Shown here: positions 1 to 7,155 of the stretch, in pieces
How the letters are laid out: every line of letters starts with the position of its first letter
Numbering within the stretch: position 1 is the stretch's first letter
NCBI GenBank assembly: GCA_030653175.1
Contig: JAURZV010000023.1
Coordinates: 1 to 35,879 of the forward strand
Length of the DNA stretch: 35,879 bases
From: Methylobacter sp.
GTDB taxonomy: Bacteria > Pseudomonadota > Gammaproteobacteria > Methylococcales > Methylomonadaceae
Direction of reading: 5' to 3'
Notes under the pieces: model-generated
The model's database searches: none
Told to the model about the DNA's origin: nothing
Seen by the model: only the letters and a program-made list of their open reading frames with translations
Made by a program: the position numbers and the translations under genes

Positions 1-142
1 TTGGGGTTGCGCTAATGAATTCGCGCCCACTATCATGTTCCTGAACGCAAAAAATCGCCACCTGCTCCCCTTCAACCAGTGCGCATACACCCGAATCAGG
101 CTGTAAGTCATCAACACTGCAAACATCTATCCACTGAACCAT
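1..142 (-). CDS. nirD: Nitrite reductase small subunit NirD, 5' part only (cut by window edge)
   Basis: The first 47 codons are visible. The translation begins MVQWIDVCSVDDL and continues through GVCALVEGEQVAIF, which matches the N-terminus of the Rieske-like small subunit of NAD(P)H-dependent assimilatory nitrite reductase. NirD partners NirB in reducing nitrite to ammonium in the cytoplasm. The ATG overlaps the nirB stop codon by one base (TAATG), so the two are translationally coupled in one operon. An oddity is that bases 9-30 are a copy of a palindromic repeat found elsewhere in the window, read in frame just after the conserved AIF segment. NirD may therefore be altered or interrupted there. 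The rest of the gene lies outside the window. Confidence 0.85.
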   Translation of the reverse strand, partial: MVQWIDVCSVDDLQPDSGVCALVEGEQVAIFCVQEHDSGREFISATP

Positions 143-2679
143 TAGGCTACCTCCACCAATTTAAAATGCTTGCGTTCTTCTTCATCGGCGGGACGGATCT
201 GGCCGCGTTCTTCCACAAACACCACGTTATCATCGGGTTGATCGCTGTTGACAAAATGACGGAATCGCTTCAGTTTTGACTCATTTTCAATAGTGGTTTT
301 CCATTCACAGTGATAGGTATCAATGACGTATTGCATTTGCTGCTCCAGCTGATCGCACAACCCCAGTTTGTCTTCAATCACTACCGACTTCAGGTAATCC
401 AGTCCGCCTTCCATATTTTCCATCCATACCGAGGTGCGTTGCAGACGGTCGGCGGTACGCACATAAAAACTCAGAAAACGGTCGATATATTTAATCAGGG
501 TTTCTTTATCCAGGCCGGTGGCGAATAAATCTGCGTGGCGCGGCTTCATGCCGCCGTTACCGCACACGTAAAGATTCCAGCCGTTTTCGGTGGCGATAAC
601 GCCGACATCTTTGCCCTGCGCTTCGGCGCATTCGCGGGTGCAACCGGACACGGCGAATTTGATTTTATGCGGGGAGCGCAAGCCCTTGTAGCGGTTTTCC
701 AGCTCTATCGCCAAACTCACGCTGTCATCGACGCCGTAACGGCACCAGGTGCTGCCGACACAGGATTTAACGGTGCGCAGGGATTTGCCGTAAGCATGGC
801 CCGATTCAAAACCGGCATCGATCAATTCTTTCCAGATATGCGGCAATTGATCGACCCGCGCACCGAATAAATCCACGCGCTGCCCGCCGGTGATTTTGGT
901 ATAAAGTTTGTATTTTTTGCCGACCTGCCCCAGCGCAATCAGCATGTCGGGGCTGATTTCGCCGCCGGTGATGCGCGGCACAACCGAATAAGTGCCGTCT
1001 TTTTGCATATTGGCTAAAAAGGTATCGTTGGTATCCTGTAGTCCCAAATGATCTTTTTCCAGAATATGCTCATTCCACTGTGAAGCGAGAATATTGCCGA
1101 CGGTCGGTCTGCAAATTTCACAGCCTTTACCCTTACCGTGTTTATGCAGCAAATCGGCAAAGGTTTTGATTTGCTCAACCCGAATCAGGTTGTGAAGATC
1201 CTGCCGGGTATAGGCAAAATGCTCGCAAAGATCGGTATTGACTTCAAAACCCTGTTTCGACAGCTCCGAATCCAGAACCGACTTAAGCAAGGCTGAACAG
1301 CCGCCGCAACCGGTTGCGGCTTTGGTTTCCGCTTTTAAGGCGCCCATCGTCATGCAACCGCCCTCAATCGCCGAGCAAATCGTGCCCTTGGTCACGTCGT
1401 AACAGGAACAAATTTGCGCCGAAGCGGGCAAGGCATCCGGCCCCAAACCGACCGACTCGTCGGAACGGTGCGGTAATATCAGCGCGTCGGGATAAGCCGG
1501 CAGTTCGATACCGTTCAGGCAATATTGCAATAAGGTTCCGTAACCCGAGGCATCGCCAACCAGCACCGCACCCAGCAATTGTTTTTTATCCTGGCTGACT
1601 ACCAATCGTTTATAAACTTCGCTTGCACCATTTTGGTAAGTGTAAACCATCGCACCCTGAGTTTTGGCATGTGCGTCACCGATACTGGCGACATCAACCC
1701 CCATCAGTTTCAGCTTGGTGCTCATGTCCGCGCCGGTAAAACCAGCAGCCTCGCCCGCCAAATCAGCCACCACCGTGCGCGCCATCGCATAACCCGGAGC
1801 TACAAGCCCGTAAATCATGCCATTCCACAACGCACACTCGCCAATCGCATAAATGCTTTCATCGGAGGTGCGGCATTGGTTGTCGATAACGATGCCGCCG
1901 CGCTGACCGACTTCCAGCCCGGAAGCCCTGGCAAGATCATCGCGCGGGCGAATCCCTGCCGAAAACAGCACGATGTCGGTTTCCAGCTCTTCGCCGTCGG
2001 CAAAACACATTTTGTTGATGCATTGCTCGCCATCGGTAATGATGCTGGTGTTTTTGCCGGTATGCACGATTACGCCCAGATTCTCAATCTTGTGCCGCAG
2101 CATCGCCCCGCCCGCATCATCGAGCTGCACCGCCATCAAGCGCGGGGCGAACTCAACCACATGGGTTTCCAGGCCTAAATCCATTAGCGCCTTGGCCGCT
2201 TCAAGACCCAGCAAGCCACCGCCGACGACAGTGCCGACCTTGCCGGTTTTGGCAGCGGCGGCTATGGCTTCAAGATCTTCAATAGTCCGATAAACCAGAC
2301 ATTGCGCGCGATCATGCCCGGGAACGGGCGGCACGAATGGATAAGAACCTGTCGCCAACACCAGCTTGTCATAAGGTATCGTCAGGCCTTTTGCCGACGT
2401 TACGGTTTTGTCGCCTCTATCAATGCTTGCGACTTTATCGCCTAGGTGAATGGTAATGCCATGCCGCTCAAAAAAACCGTCTTCGACTAAAGACAACTCC
2501 TGCGCAGTTGTGCCGGTAAAAAATGCCGATAAATGCACCCGGTCATAGGCGGCTCTCGGTTCTTCACAAAAAGTAATGATTTCATACTGTTCTTTAATGG
2601 CGCTTTCGACCAGGCTCGCCAGAAAAGACTGCCCGACCATGCCATTACCAATGACGACTAATGTTTGTTTTACGCTCAT
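142..2679 (-). CDS. nirB: Assimilatory nitrite reductase [NAD(P)H] large subunit NirB
   Basis: This 845-residue protein has the usual NirB length and order. An N-terminal FAD/NAD(P)H-binding Rossmann motif (GNGMVG) and a second NAD motif (GGGLLGLEAAKAL) come first. A BFD-like [2Fe-2S] region follows (CSCYD, then CGGC and CEIC). The C-terminal half is the siroheme/[4Fe-4S] half, with paired cysteines in KSCVGSTWC and SGCTREC. It reduces nitrite to ammonium with six electrons from NAD(P)H in the cytoplasm. The start chosen is the ATG before SVKQTLVV, which has a GGGG Shine-Dalgarno. A longer in-frame start at 2739 would fall on the sigma-54 promoter at 2721-2736, so it is rejected. Only about 30 nt of 5' UTR fits, which leaves no room for an ANTAR leader like those elsewhere in the window. 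Confidence 0.95.
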   Translation of the reverse strand: MSVKQTLVVIGNGMVGQSFLASLVESAIKEQYEIITFCEEPRAAYDRVHLSAFFTGTTAQELSLVEDGFFERHGITIHLGDKVASIDRGDKTVTSAKGLTIPYDKLVLATGSYPFVPPVPGHDRAQCLVYRTIEDLEAIAAAAKTGKVGTVVGGGLLGLEAAKALMDLGLETHVVEFAPRLMAVQLDDAGGAMLRHKIENLGVIVHTGKNTSIITDGEQCINKMCFADGEELETDIVLFSAGIRPRDDLARASGLEVGQRGGIVIDNQCRTSDESIYAIGECALWNGMIYGLVAPGYAMARTVVADLAGEAAGFTGADMSTKLKLMGVDVASIGDAHAKTQGAMVYTYQNGASEVYKRLVVSQDKKQLLGAVLVGDASGYGTLLQYCLNGIELPAYPDALILPHRSDESVGLGPDALPASAQICSCYDVTKGTICSAIEGGCMTMGALKAETKAATGCGGCSALLKSVLDSELSKQGFEVNTDLCEHFAYTRQDLHNLIRVEQIKTFADLLHKHGKGKGCEICRPTVGNILASQWNEHILEKDHLGLQDTNDTFLANMQKDGTYSVVPRITGGEISPDMLIALGQVGKKYKLYTKITGGQRVDLFGARVDQLPHIWKELIDAGFESGHAYGKSLRTVKSCVGSTWCRYGVDDSVSLAIELENRYKGLRSPHKIKFAVSGCTRECAEAQGKDVGVIATENGWNLYVCGNGGMKPRHADLFATGLDKETLIKYIDRFLSFYVRTADRLQRTSVWMENMEGGLDYLKSVVIEDKLGLCDQLEQQMQYVIDTYHCEWKTTIENESKLKRFRHFVNSDQPDDNVVFVEERGQIRPADEEERKHFKLVEVA

Positions 2680-2720
2680 ATACAACCCCGATAACGATGT
2701 TTCTTGTTTGGGAGTTGTAG

Positions 2721-2736
2721 AGCAATGCCTGTGCCA
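2721..2736 (-). promoter_or_regulatory. Sigma-54 promoter of nirBD
   Basis: On the minus strand the sequence reads TGGCAC, five bases, TTGCT. This is the full -24/-12 consensus with correct spacing. It sits 42-57 bp upstream of the nirB ATG, putting the transcription start near 2709. An NtrC-like site lies about 65 bp further upstream. Confidence 0.85.
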
Positions 2737-2800
2737 CAATGGACAAGCCAGTGATTTTAATTACTTATTGAATCATCAACCTGAAAATAAAGCATCCTAA

Positions 2801-2847
2801 TGAGCCAAGATGGTGCATACAAACAAGTAACGCTCATTATAAGTGCA
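2801..2847 (-). promoter_or_regulatory. NtrC-like enhancer sites of nirB
   Basis: On the minus strand, 2801-2817 reads TGCACCATCTTGGCTCA, close to the NtrC-type dyad TGCACCA-N3-TGGTGCA (mismatches only in the right arm). A second half-site with TGCAC lies at 2831-2847, 30 bp upstream. The arrangement resembles the paired sites before the sigma-54 promoters at 11.3, 14.7 and 18.2 kb. Binding is inferred from the match. Confidence 0.5.
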
Positions 2848-3020
2848 ACAACAATTACATTTTCCTCGCCGCAGACAAGTTTACGGTTATACCGACACGT
2901 ATCCGCATTATTCGGCACAACTATAGAAATCAATGGGGGCTTTATTTATTGGATTGGCTGCTTAGGCGATTAATTCAATCGTCTTCAATAAATGGCGTAG
3001 TTTGTGCTAATTATTTGAGA

Positions 3021-3596
3021 ATGAACACCTTAAATATATTACTTATTGAAGATGAAACTACAGATCAGTTATTAGAAAAAATACTGACTACTAAAGGCTA
3101 TTCAGTCACAAACACGGTAACATCTGAAGCAAACATTCCATCTTTGGCGATGAACAGCAAAACCGATATTGTTATTTTTAATATCGACAGCCCCAAAAAA
3201 TATTTTCCGCACATACATTATCTTAACCGGAACCAGCCGCTCCCCATCATTATCTTTGCAGCTGACGACACCTCCGACACCATCAAGCAAATCGTTAAGG
3301 CCGGAGTCAGCGCTTATGTTGTCAACGGCTTGGAAACCAGCCGCATTAACAGCATCATCAATATCGCTGTGGCGAGATTTAAGGAACAACAACGGCTTAC
3401 AAATGAATTGGAAAAAACGAAATCCAGGCTTGAAGAGAGAAAATTAATCGACCGGGCAAAAGGCATTTTAATCAAAACCCGCGGCTTTACGGAAGACGAT
3501 GCTTATCATACCCTGAGGAAACTGGCGATGGATCGCAATATTGCAATCGGGGAAATGGCGAAAAACGTTATCGCCATGGCTGAACTTCTTAAGTAG
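3021..3596 (+). CDS. nasT: NasT-type ANTAR antiterminator response regulator
   Basis: This 191-residue protein has an N-terminal receiver-like domain: ILLIEDE for the acidic pocket, FNIDSP at the phospho-acceptor position and AGVSAYVVNGL near the end. A coiled linker leads to a C-terminal ANTAR domain (RLEERKLIDRAKGILI to the C-terminus AMAELLK). NasT proteins bind two-hairpin RNA leaders and prevent intrinsic termination of nitrate-assimilation transcripts. Three matching leaders occur in this window (about 11457, 14904 and 18369). The ATG at 3021 places the receiver motif at the normal distance. An upstream TTG at 2949 after a G-rich stretch is an alternative start. The gene is divergent from nirBD. 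The usual partner nasS, a cytoplasmic nitrate/nitrite-binding inhibitor, is not beside it. A 3' remnant of a second nasT lies at 11975-12054. Confidence 0.9.
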   Translation: MNTLNILLIEDETTDQLLEKILTTKGYSVTNTVTSEANIPSLAMNSKTDIVIFNIDSPKKYFPHIHYLNRNQPLPIIIFAADDTSDTIKQIVKAGVSAYVVNGLETSRINSIINIAVARFKEQQRLTNELEKTKSRLEERKLIDRAKGILIKTRGFTEDDAYHTLRKLAMDRNIAIGEMAKNVIAMAELLK

Positions 3597-3616
3597 CCGA
3601 TTTACGCAAATCGCTT

Positions 3617-3651
3617 AAAAATACCACGAAGCGGGATAGAACTTCGTGGTA
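3617..3651 (-). terminator. Intrinsic terminator of the amyloid operon
   Basis: A 10-bp perfect stem (3622-3631 with 3642-3651) with a 10-nt loop is followed, on the minus strand, by five T. It lies just after the FapF-like gene. The stem also ends the convergent nasT transcript, but no T-run follows on the plus strand. Confidence 0.8.
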
Positions 3652-3659
3652 AAAACGCC

Positions 3660-4985
3660 TTAGCTATCGAATAAACCGAAAGTCATGGGCACCCTGAAAT
3701 TAAGCGTAACATCTTGTGAATCTGTCGTAGTACCTATACCTAAAGATAAATTGAAAGTAGTTCGTTTGGAATATTTGAACGAATAGCCCACCAACAGTTG
3801 TCCGATATCCAAGGTACTCCCCTTAATTGCATTTCCATTAATTTCAGATTCCATAACATGTTTGTGCGAGTATCCTAAACTATATGATGATCGCTCATTA
3901 ATACCGAACCCCATGCCAAAACTTAATCCTAGCGTATCCCCTGGATTAATCTTACCGAAGTTCGTACTGGTTTCGGCATTATAACTGTAGCTAAGATTAC
4001 CGAAAAAAACCGCTGGATCGGTTGGATAAAGCGCTGTAATACTGGGTTGAAAACTGAAGTATCCGGCGCCCGTCGGCAATTCGGTTGGAAATGTTGCTCC
4101 AGGAACTCCTTGAGCTTGTACAGACACAACGTCGAAAGGACTTTTTCCTGTGGGTGCCGTTGCGACTATGTTGCCGACAAAAATCGGCCAACCGCCGGAT
4201 CCACTGTTAAGCTGATAACGACTGGCAAATTCAAGATCGCCAATACCGCTTCCGGTTGCATTAAAGGTTTCATCAATGCCCGCACCAATACTTACCGGCC
4301 GTGAGCGTTGAGTATCATCACGATATACATAAGGAACCCTGAACTCTACCTCCAGGCTATCGGTTATACCATAACGAGCCCCCAGAGCGCCGATAAAACT
4401 GTGTCGCTTAACTGAACGAAGATCAATAAGGCCAATGGCAATAGCGGGAAGAAATGTAAATGCATCAAGAAACACCCGATCATTACTGGTGTAAGCATAA
4501 TACATCGACGGTTCAACAACAATTTTCCCTTTTCTGGTTAACACGCCACCTACGGTGTCGCTTAATCTGGGTATTTCCGGCGGTCTTGGTTTTTCCGCTG
4601 CTCCGGGAGGCGCCTGACCAACAGGTTTGGACGGGAGCTTATTAGGCGAGTTTGACGGCTCATTATTATTTTTCGCCGAAACGATTTGAGGTTTATTTGA
4701 TGCCTGCTTGACCGGTACCTGTTTATTCTCAGCAGTCTGGTTTATCAAAGCATCAAGGCGCAATTTAAGTTGCTCCAGTTCTTTGCCTTGCTCAGCAATG
4801 ATTTGCCGTTGTATTTGGAATTCTTTTTGCTGCTCGGCAATTAATTTCTTGTATTGTGCCGCAGAATTATTTTGCTTACCTGTTTCTGCATAACTCCTGT
4901 TTACAAAAAAAACACAACAGATAAAAATACCTCCCTTAATAGCCAAAAACAGAGGAAATTTACCACTCCTAAATTTCATCTTCAT
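3660..4985 (-). CDS. FapF-like outer-membrane beta-barrel secretion pore
   Basis: The protein is about 441 residues. A signal peptide (hydrophobic AIKGGIFICCVFFV, probable cleavage after SYA) is followed by a coiled coil of about 40 residues rich in E, Q and K (AEQQKEFQIQRQIIAEQ region). A Pro-rich linker follows, then a barrel domain beginning GGVLTRKGKIVVEPS and containing RYGITDSLEVEFRVPYVYRDD. Coiled coil plus linker plus barrel is the layout of FapF, the trimeric pore that exports Fap amyloid subunits across the outer membrane. The neighbouring C39 peptidase supports this. The ATG at 4985 has an upstream GGAA; an ATG at 5000 is also possible. A 460-bp AT-rich gap separates it from the gene before it, so it may have its own promoter. 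Confidence 0.75.
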   Translation of the reverse strand: MKMKFRSGKFPLFLAIKGGIFICCVFFVNRSYAETGKQNNSAAQYKKLIAEQQKEFQIQRQIIAEQGKELEQLKLRLDALINQTAENKQVPVKQASNKPQIVSAKNNNEPSNSPNKLPSKPVGQAPPGAAEKPRPPEIPRLSDTVGGVLTRKGKIVVEPSMYYAYTSNDRVFLDAFTFLPAIAIGLIDLRSVKRHSFIGALGARYGITDSLEVEFRVPYVYRDDTQRSRPVSIGAGIDETFNATGSGIGDLEFASRYQLNSGSGGWPIFVGNIVATAPTGKSPFDVVSVQAQGVPGATFPTELPTGAGYFSFQPSITALYPTDPAVFFGNLSYSYNAETSTNFGKINPGDTLGLSFGMGFGINERSSYSLGYSHKHVMESEINGNAIKGSTLDIGQLLVGYSFKYSKRTTFNLSLGIGTTTDSQDVTLNFRVPMTFGLFDS

Positions 4986-5460
4986 AATTATTATTTCCAT
5001 TTTTTAGGTATTAGATTAACAGCAATTAAATTCCCTACGTTGTTCATTTAGGATTGAACTTAGCTGCAGCAATCAATAAGCATAACGGACTTATTAATTG
5101 TTTTTTAAACATCACTGTTAGTATTTATTACTTGGATTTTATATATAAATAAAAGATCCGGAAAAAGACAGGTGCGAATAAATAAGCATCCCGTTAACTT
5201 TATAAATTATTAAGCCCATCAGGACAATTAGTATAAATGCGTAGGCGATATATTTTTAAGCTGGTAAATGGTGGCGTTTTTTACATCGTTACTTCATAAA
5301 TAGCGGTACAAATCAGTTCCATAAAAACCAGTGCCCTGGTTTAAGGCTATAAATTTTTAAGATACTCGTTTGCTCTAAAATGACTCCATGCGATTTATCA
5401 GGATTTATTTAACAACGCTACAGAGTGGATAAAGATTGACCACTACACTCTTTAATTGGA
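4986..5460. other. AT-rich intergenic gap inside the amyloid cluster
   Basis: No coding region or clear repeat is seen. The sequence is notably AT-rich and separates the FapF-like gene from the rest of the operon. A weak imperfect hairpin lies near 5421-5452. A separate promoter for the FapF-like gene is plausible, but none could be assigned. Confidence 0.5.
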
Positions 5461-5949
5461 TTAATGCACATTGGGCATAATCAGGTTATTAAAAACCGCG
5501 CCACTATTATTTAAATCTAAACCTTTTAAGTTACTAATCGCTATATTAATATCGGTAACAGTTCTAATAACCTGATTATCAACGTTATTCTGAATAACAG
5601 AACCCAGCCCTGACATTGCCAAATATGGAACTTGATTCAGGGTTCCGTTCTGAAACAATGAAGCATTCTCCGGTAATTGGAAAAATGAAGAAGAAACTAC
5701 CGAGCCGTTCAACGAAGTGATTCTATCTAAACTAAAATCGATGTTCGTTCCGTTTTGAAGTACAAACCCCCCTCTTAGTTGATCCAACTCACTGTCAGAC
5801 GCACGATTCCAATTGTCAAATCGTTGAGCGGAAATGTTTGACATTTCATCCGCCAATACCTGACAGGCGAAGCCGGAACCGCCTAAAACCGCCATCCAAA
5901 GCGCAACCTTCATGAGTTTTCGGTAGACGTTAAATTTATATGTTTTCAC
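5461..5949 (-). CDS. Secreted protein with double-glycine motif, putative amyloid accessory or substrate
   Basis: The protein is about 162 residues. The N-terminal hydrophobic stretch (VALWMAVLGGSGFACQVLA) looks like a signal peptide. After it comes SDSELDQLRGGFVLQNG, which resembles a double-glycine processing site for C39 peptidases (LxxELxxLxGG). The C-terminal part contains SVIQNNVDNQVI, a motif also found in the two other secreted proteins of this cluster. A C39 peptidase is encoded directly upstream with a gap of about 20 bp. By position it could be the FapE equivalent, but sequence identity to FapE cannot be shown here. The start is probably the GTG at 5949 (GGAG upstream); a GTG at 5958 and an ATG at 5913 are alternatives. 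Confidence 0.6.
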   Translation of the reverse strand: MKTYKFNVYRKLMKVALWMAVLGGSGFACQVLADEMSNISAQRFDNWNRASDSELDQLRGGFVLQNGTNIDFSLDRITSLNGSVVSSSFFQLPENASLFQNGTLNQVPYLAMSGLGSVIQNNVDNQVIRTVTDINIAISNLKGLDLNNSGAVFNNLIMPNVH

Positions 5950-5967
5950 GTTAAACACTCCGCTTAA

Positions 5968-6660
5968 TTAAAAATCCCAACGTCCGGGTTGCAACATATT
6001 GAATTGGCCTAAACTGGCCCGATCGACGGCGGAACCCAGCGGCGCCTTGACCCGAAGCGCCCACTCTTGCTGATCTTGAAAATGCCTTGCCGCGACATCC
6101 TGCTTGTCATGGATTAAAAATAAAATACGGTTCCCCCACATTTCCTCAAACTCATCGCGGGGCATTACCTTTATGCCTACAGCGGGATCTCCCACCAGAA
6201 CTTCCCGCTCATTAACTCCTTTAATAATAACGAAATGCATATAACCGTTATTATTGATAATAGTGATTGCCGGAACATTGGCTGTAATCAACTGATCCAA
6301 TTTGATCTTGAAACCATCGGAGCGATAGCCGTGCCTTTCCAGATAAAGCTTTATATCCAGCAACGAAAAACCCTGTTTTTGAATCTTCTGCCGATCACCG
6401 TTTTGGTACATATCAACAAATACACTTTGCTCGTCTACCGCATCATCATAATGATAGGTAAGCAAACTGGCCAAAGTTGCCGAACCGCAACTGAAGTCGT
6501 ACTGTTGCTTGTATACAGTCTTGAATCGCCGTTCTAAAAAACTGGTCACGGGAACGTCATAGTTGCCGGCGCCTGCAACGCCATTAAAGTTCAGCGAACC
6601 TGCATTGCTACAAAATGTAGGTAGCATGAGAAGAACACATTTAACAAAAAATCGTATCAT
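5968..6660 (-). CDS. C39-family cysteine peptidase, FapD-like
   Basis: This 230-residue protein has a signal peptide (MIRFFVKCVLLMLPTFCSNA), so it should act in the periplasm. The peptidase C39 signature is complete. Gln52/53 and Cys58 lie in KQQYDFSCGSA, His142 in GYMHFVIIKG and Asp158 in VGDPA. Unlike bacteriocin exporters it has no ABC or membrane domain, as in FapD of Pseudomonas functional-amyloid operons. There the peptidase is needed for amyloid secretion. It sits between candidate substrates and the FapF-like pore, supporting a role in processing secreted subunits. The double-glycine motif in the next gene is the best candidate cleavage site in the cluster. Confidence 0.85.
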   Translation of the reverse strand: MIRFFVKCVLLMLPTFCSNAGSLNFNGVAGAGNYDVPVTSFLERRFKTVYKQQYDFSCGSATLASLLTYHYDDAVDEQSVFVDMYQNGDRQKIQKQGFSLLDIKLYLERHGYRSDGFKIKLDQLITANVPAITIINNNGYMHFVIIKGVNEREVLVGDPAVGIKVMPRDEFEEMWGNRILFLIHDKQDVAARHFQDQQEWALRVKAPLGSAVDRASLGQFNMLQPGRWDF

Positions 6661-6687
6661 GTCGCACTTCCACTAAATAAAAATTTA

Positions 6688-7044
6688 TTAAGGTACGATC
6701 GTTACATTGACGATAGTCGAATCCTGAATGATGACGTTGTTACCGCTGTTTTGAATAACACTGGTGAAACCGCTTGCCTGTGTAAATGAGCCACCATCAA
6801 TAATGTTGGCGCCGTTCACATTATTGTTTGCCTGGCTGTCAGTCAGCGTAGCACGTACGTTCATGTTATTAAGGGTAAATATATCGACTCCTTCACGCCC
6901 TCGCGCATTATCCAGCTCTTCCGATAACGCTGTCTCGGTTGGAGAAAAAAGTAACTTATCCTGATTTTGAACAGAACCGGCTTGTGCCGCTTGGCTTTGC
7001 ATAATTAGTAGAGCTAAAAAACAACTCTTTGAAATCGTTACCAT
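6688..7044 (-). CDS. Small secreted protein of the amyloid cluster, putative minor subunit
   Basis: The protein is about 118 residues. The ATG at 7044 has an excellent GAGGAGG ribosome-binding site; an ORF start at 7104 would overlap a hairpin. The signal peptide is MVTISKSCFLALLIMQSQAA. The middle contains LSEELDNARGREG, reminiscent of the ELDQLRGG segment in the protein encoded two genes downstream. The C-terminus (SVIQNSGNNVIIQD, then a short V/I/T tail) shares the VIQN...NN..IQ pattern with the repeat protein upstream. It is an Asn-rich, probably beta-forming secreted protein. A nucleator or minor-subunit role is inferred from position only. Confidence 0.55.
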   Translation of the reverse strand: MVTISKSCFLALLIMQSQAAQAGSVQNQDKLLFSPTETALSEELDNARGREGVDIFTLNNMNVRATLTDSQANNNVNGANIIDGGSFTQASGFTSVIQNSGNNVIIQDSTIVNVTIVP

Positions 7045-7080
7045 AACATCCTCCTCAAACCACACTTTGATGCTGTCGGT

Positions 7081-7112
7081 AAAAGCCGGTGAGCAAGAAC
7101 CCACTCACCGGC
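7081..7112 (-). terminator. Attenuating terminator between first and second amyloid genes
   Basis: A 9-bp perfect GC-rich stem (GCCGGTGAG with CTCACCGGC, loop of 10 nt) is followed by four T on the minus strand. With such a short T-run it probably terminates only partly. That would make the upstream repeat protein more abundant than the downstream genes. Confidence 0.65.
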
Positions 7113-7155
7113 AAAAATCACCAACTAAAGTTGACTAACTTCTGAAAGTGAAAGC

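Noticed and set aside
2949-3020. N-terminal extension of NasT from a TTG start
   Set aside because: A G-rich stretch precedes it at a fair distance, but the extension is not receiver-like. The ATG at 3021 puts the first beta strand at the usual place.
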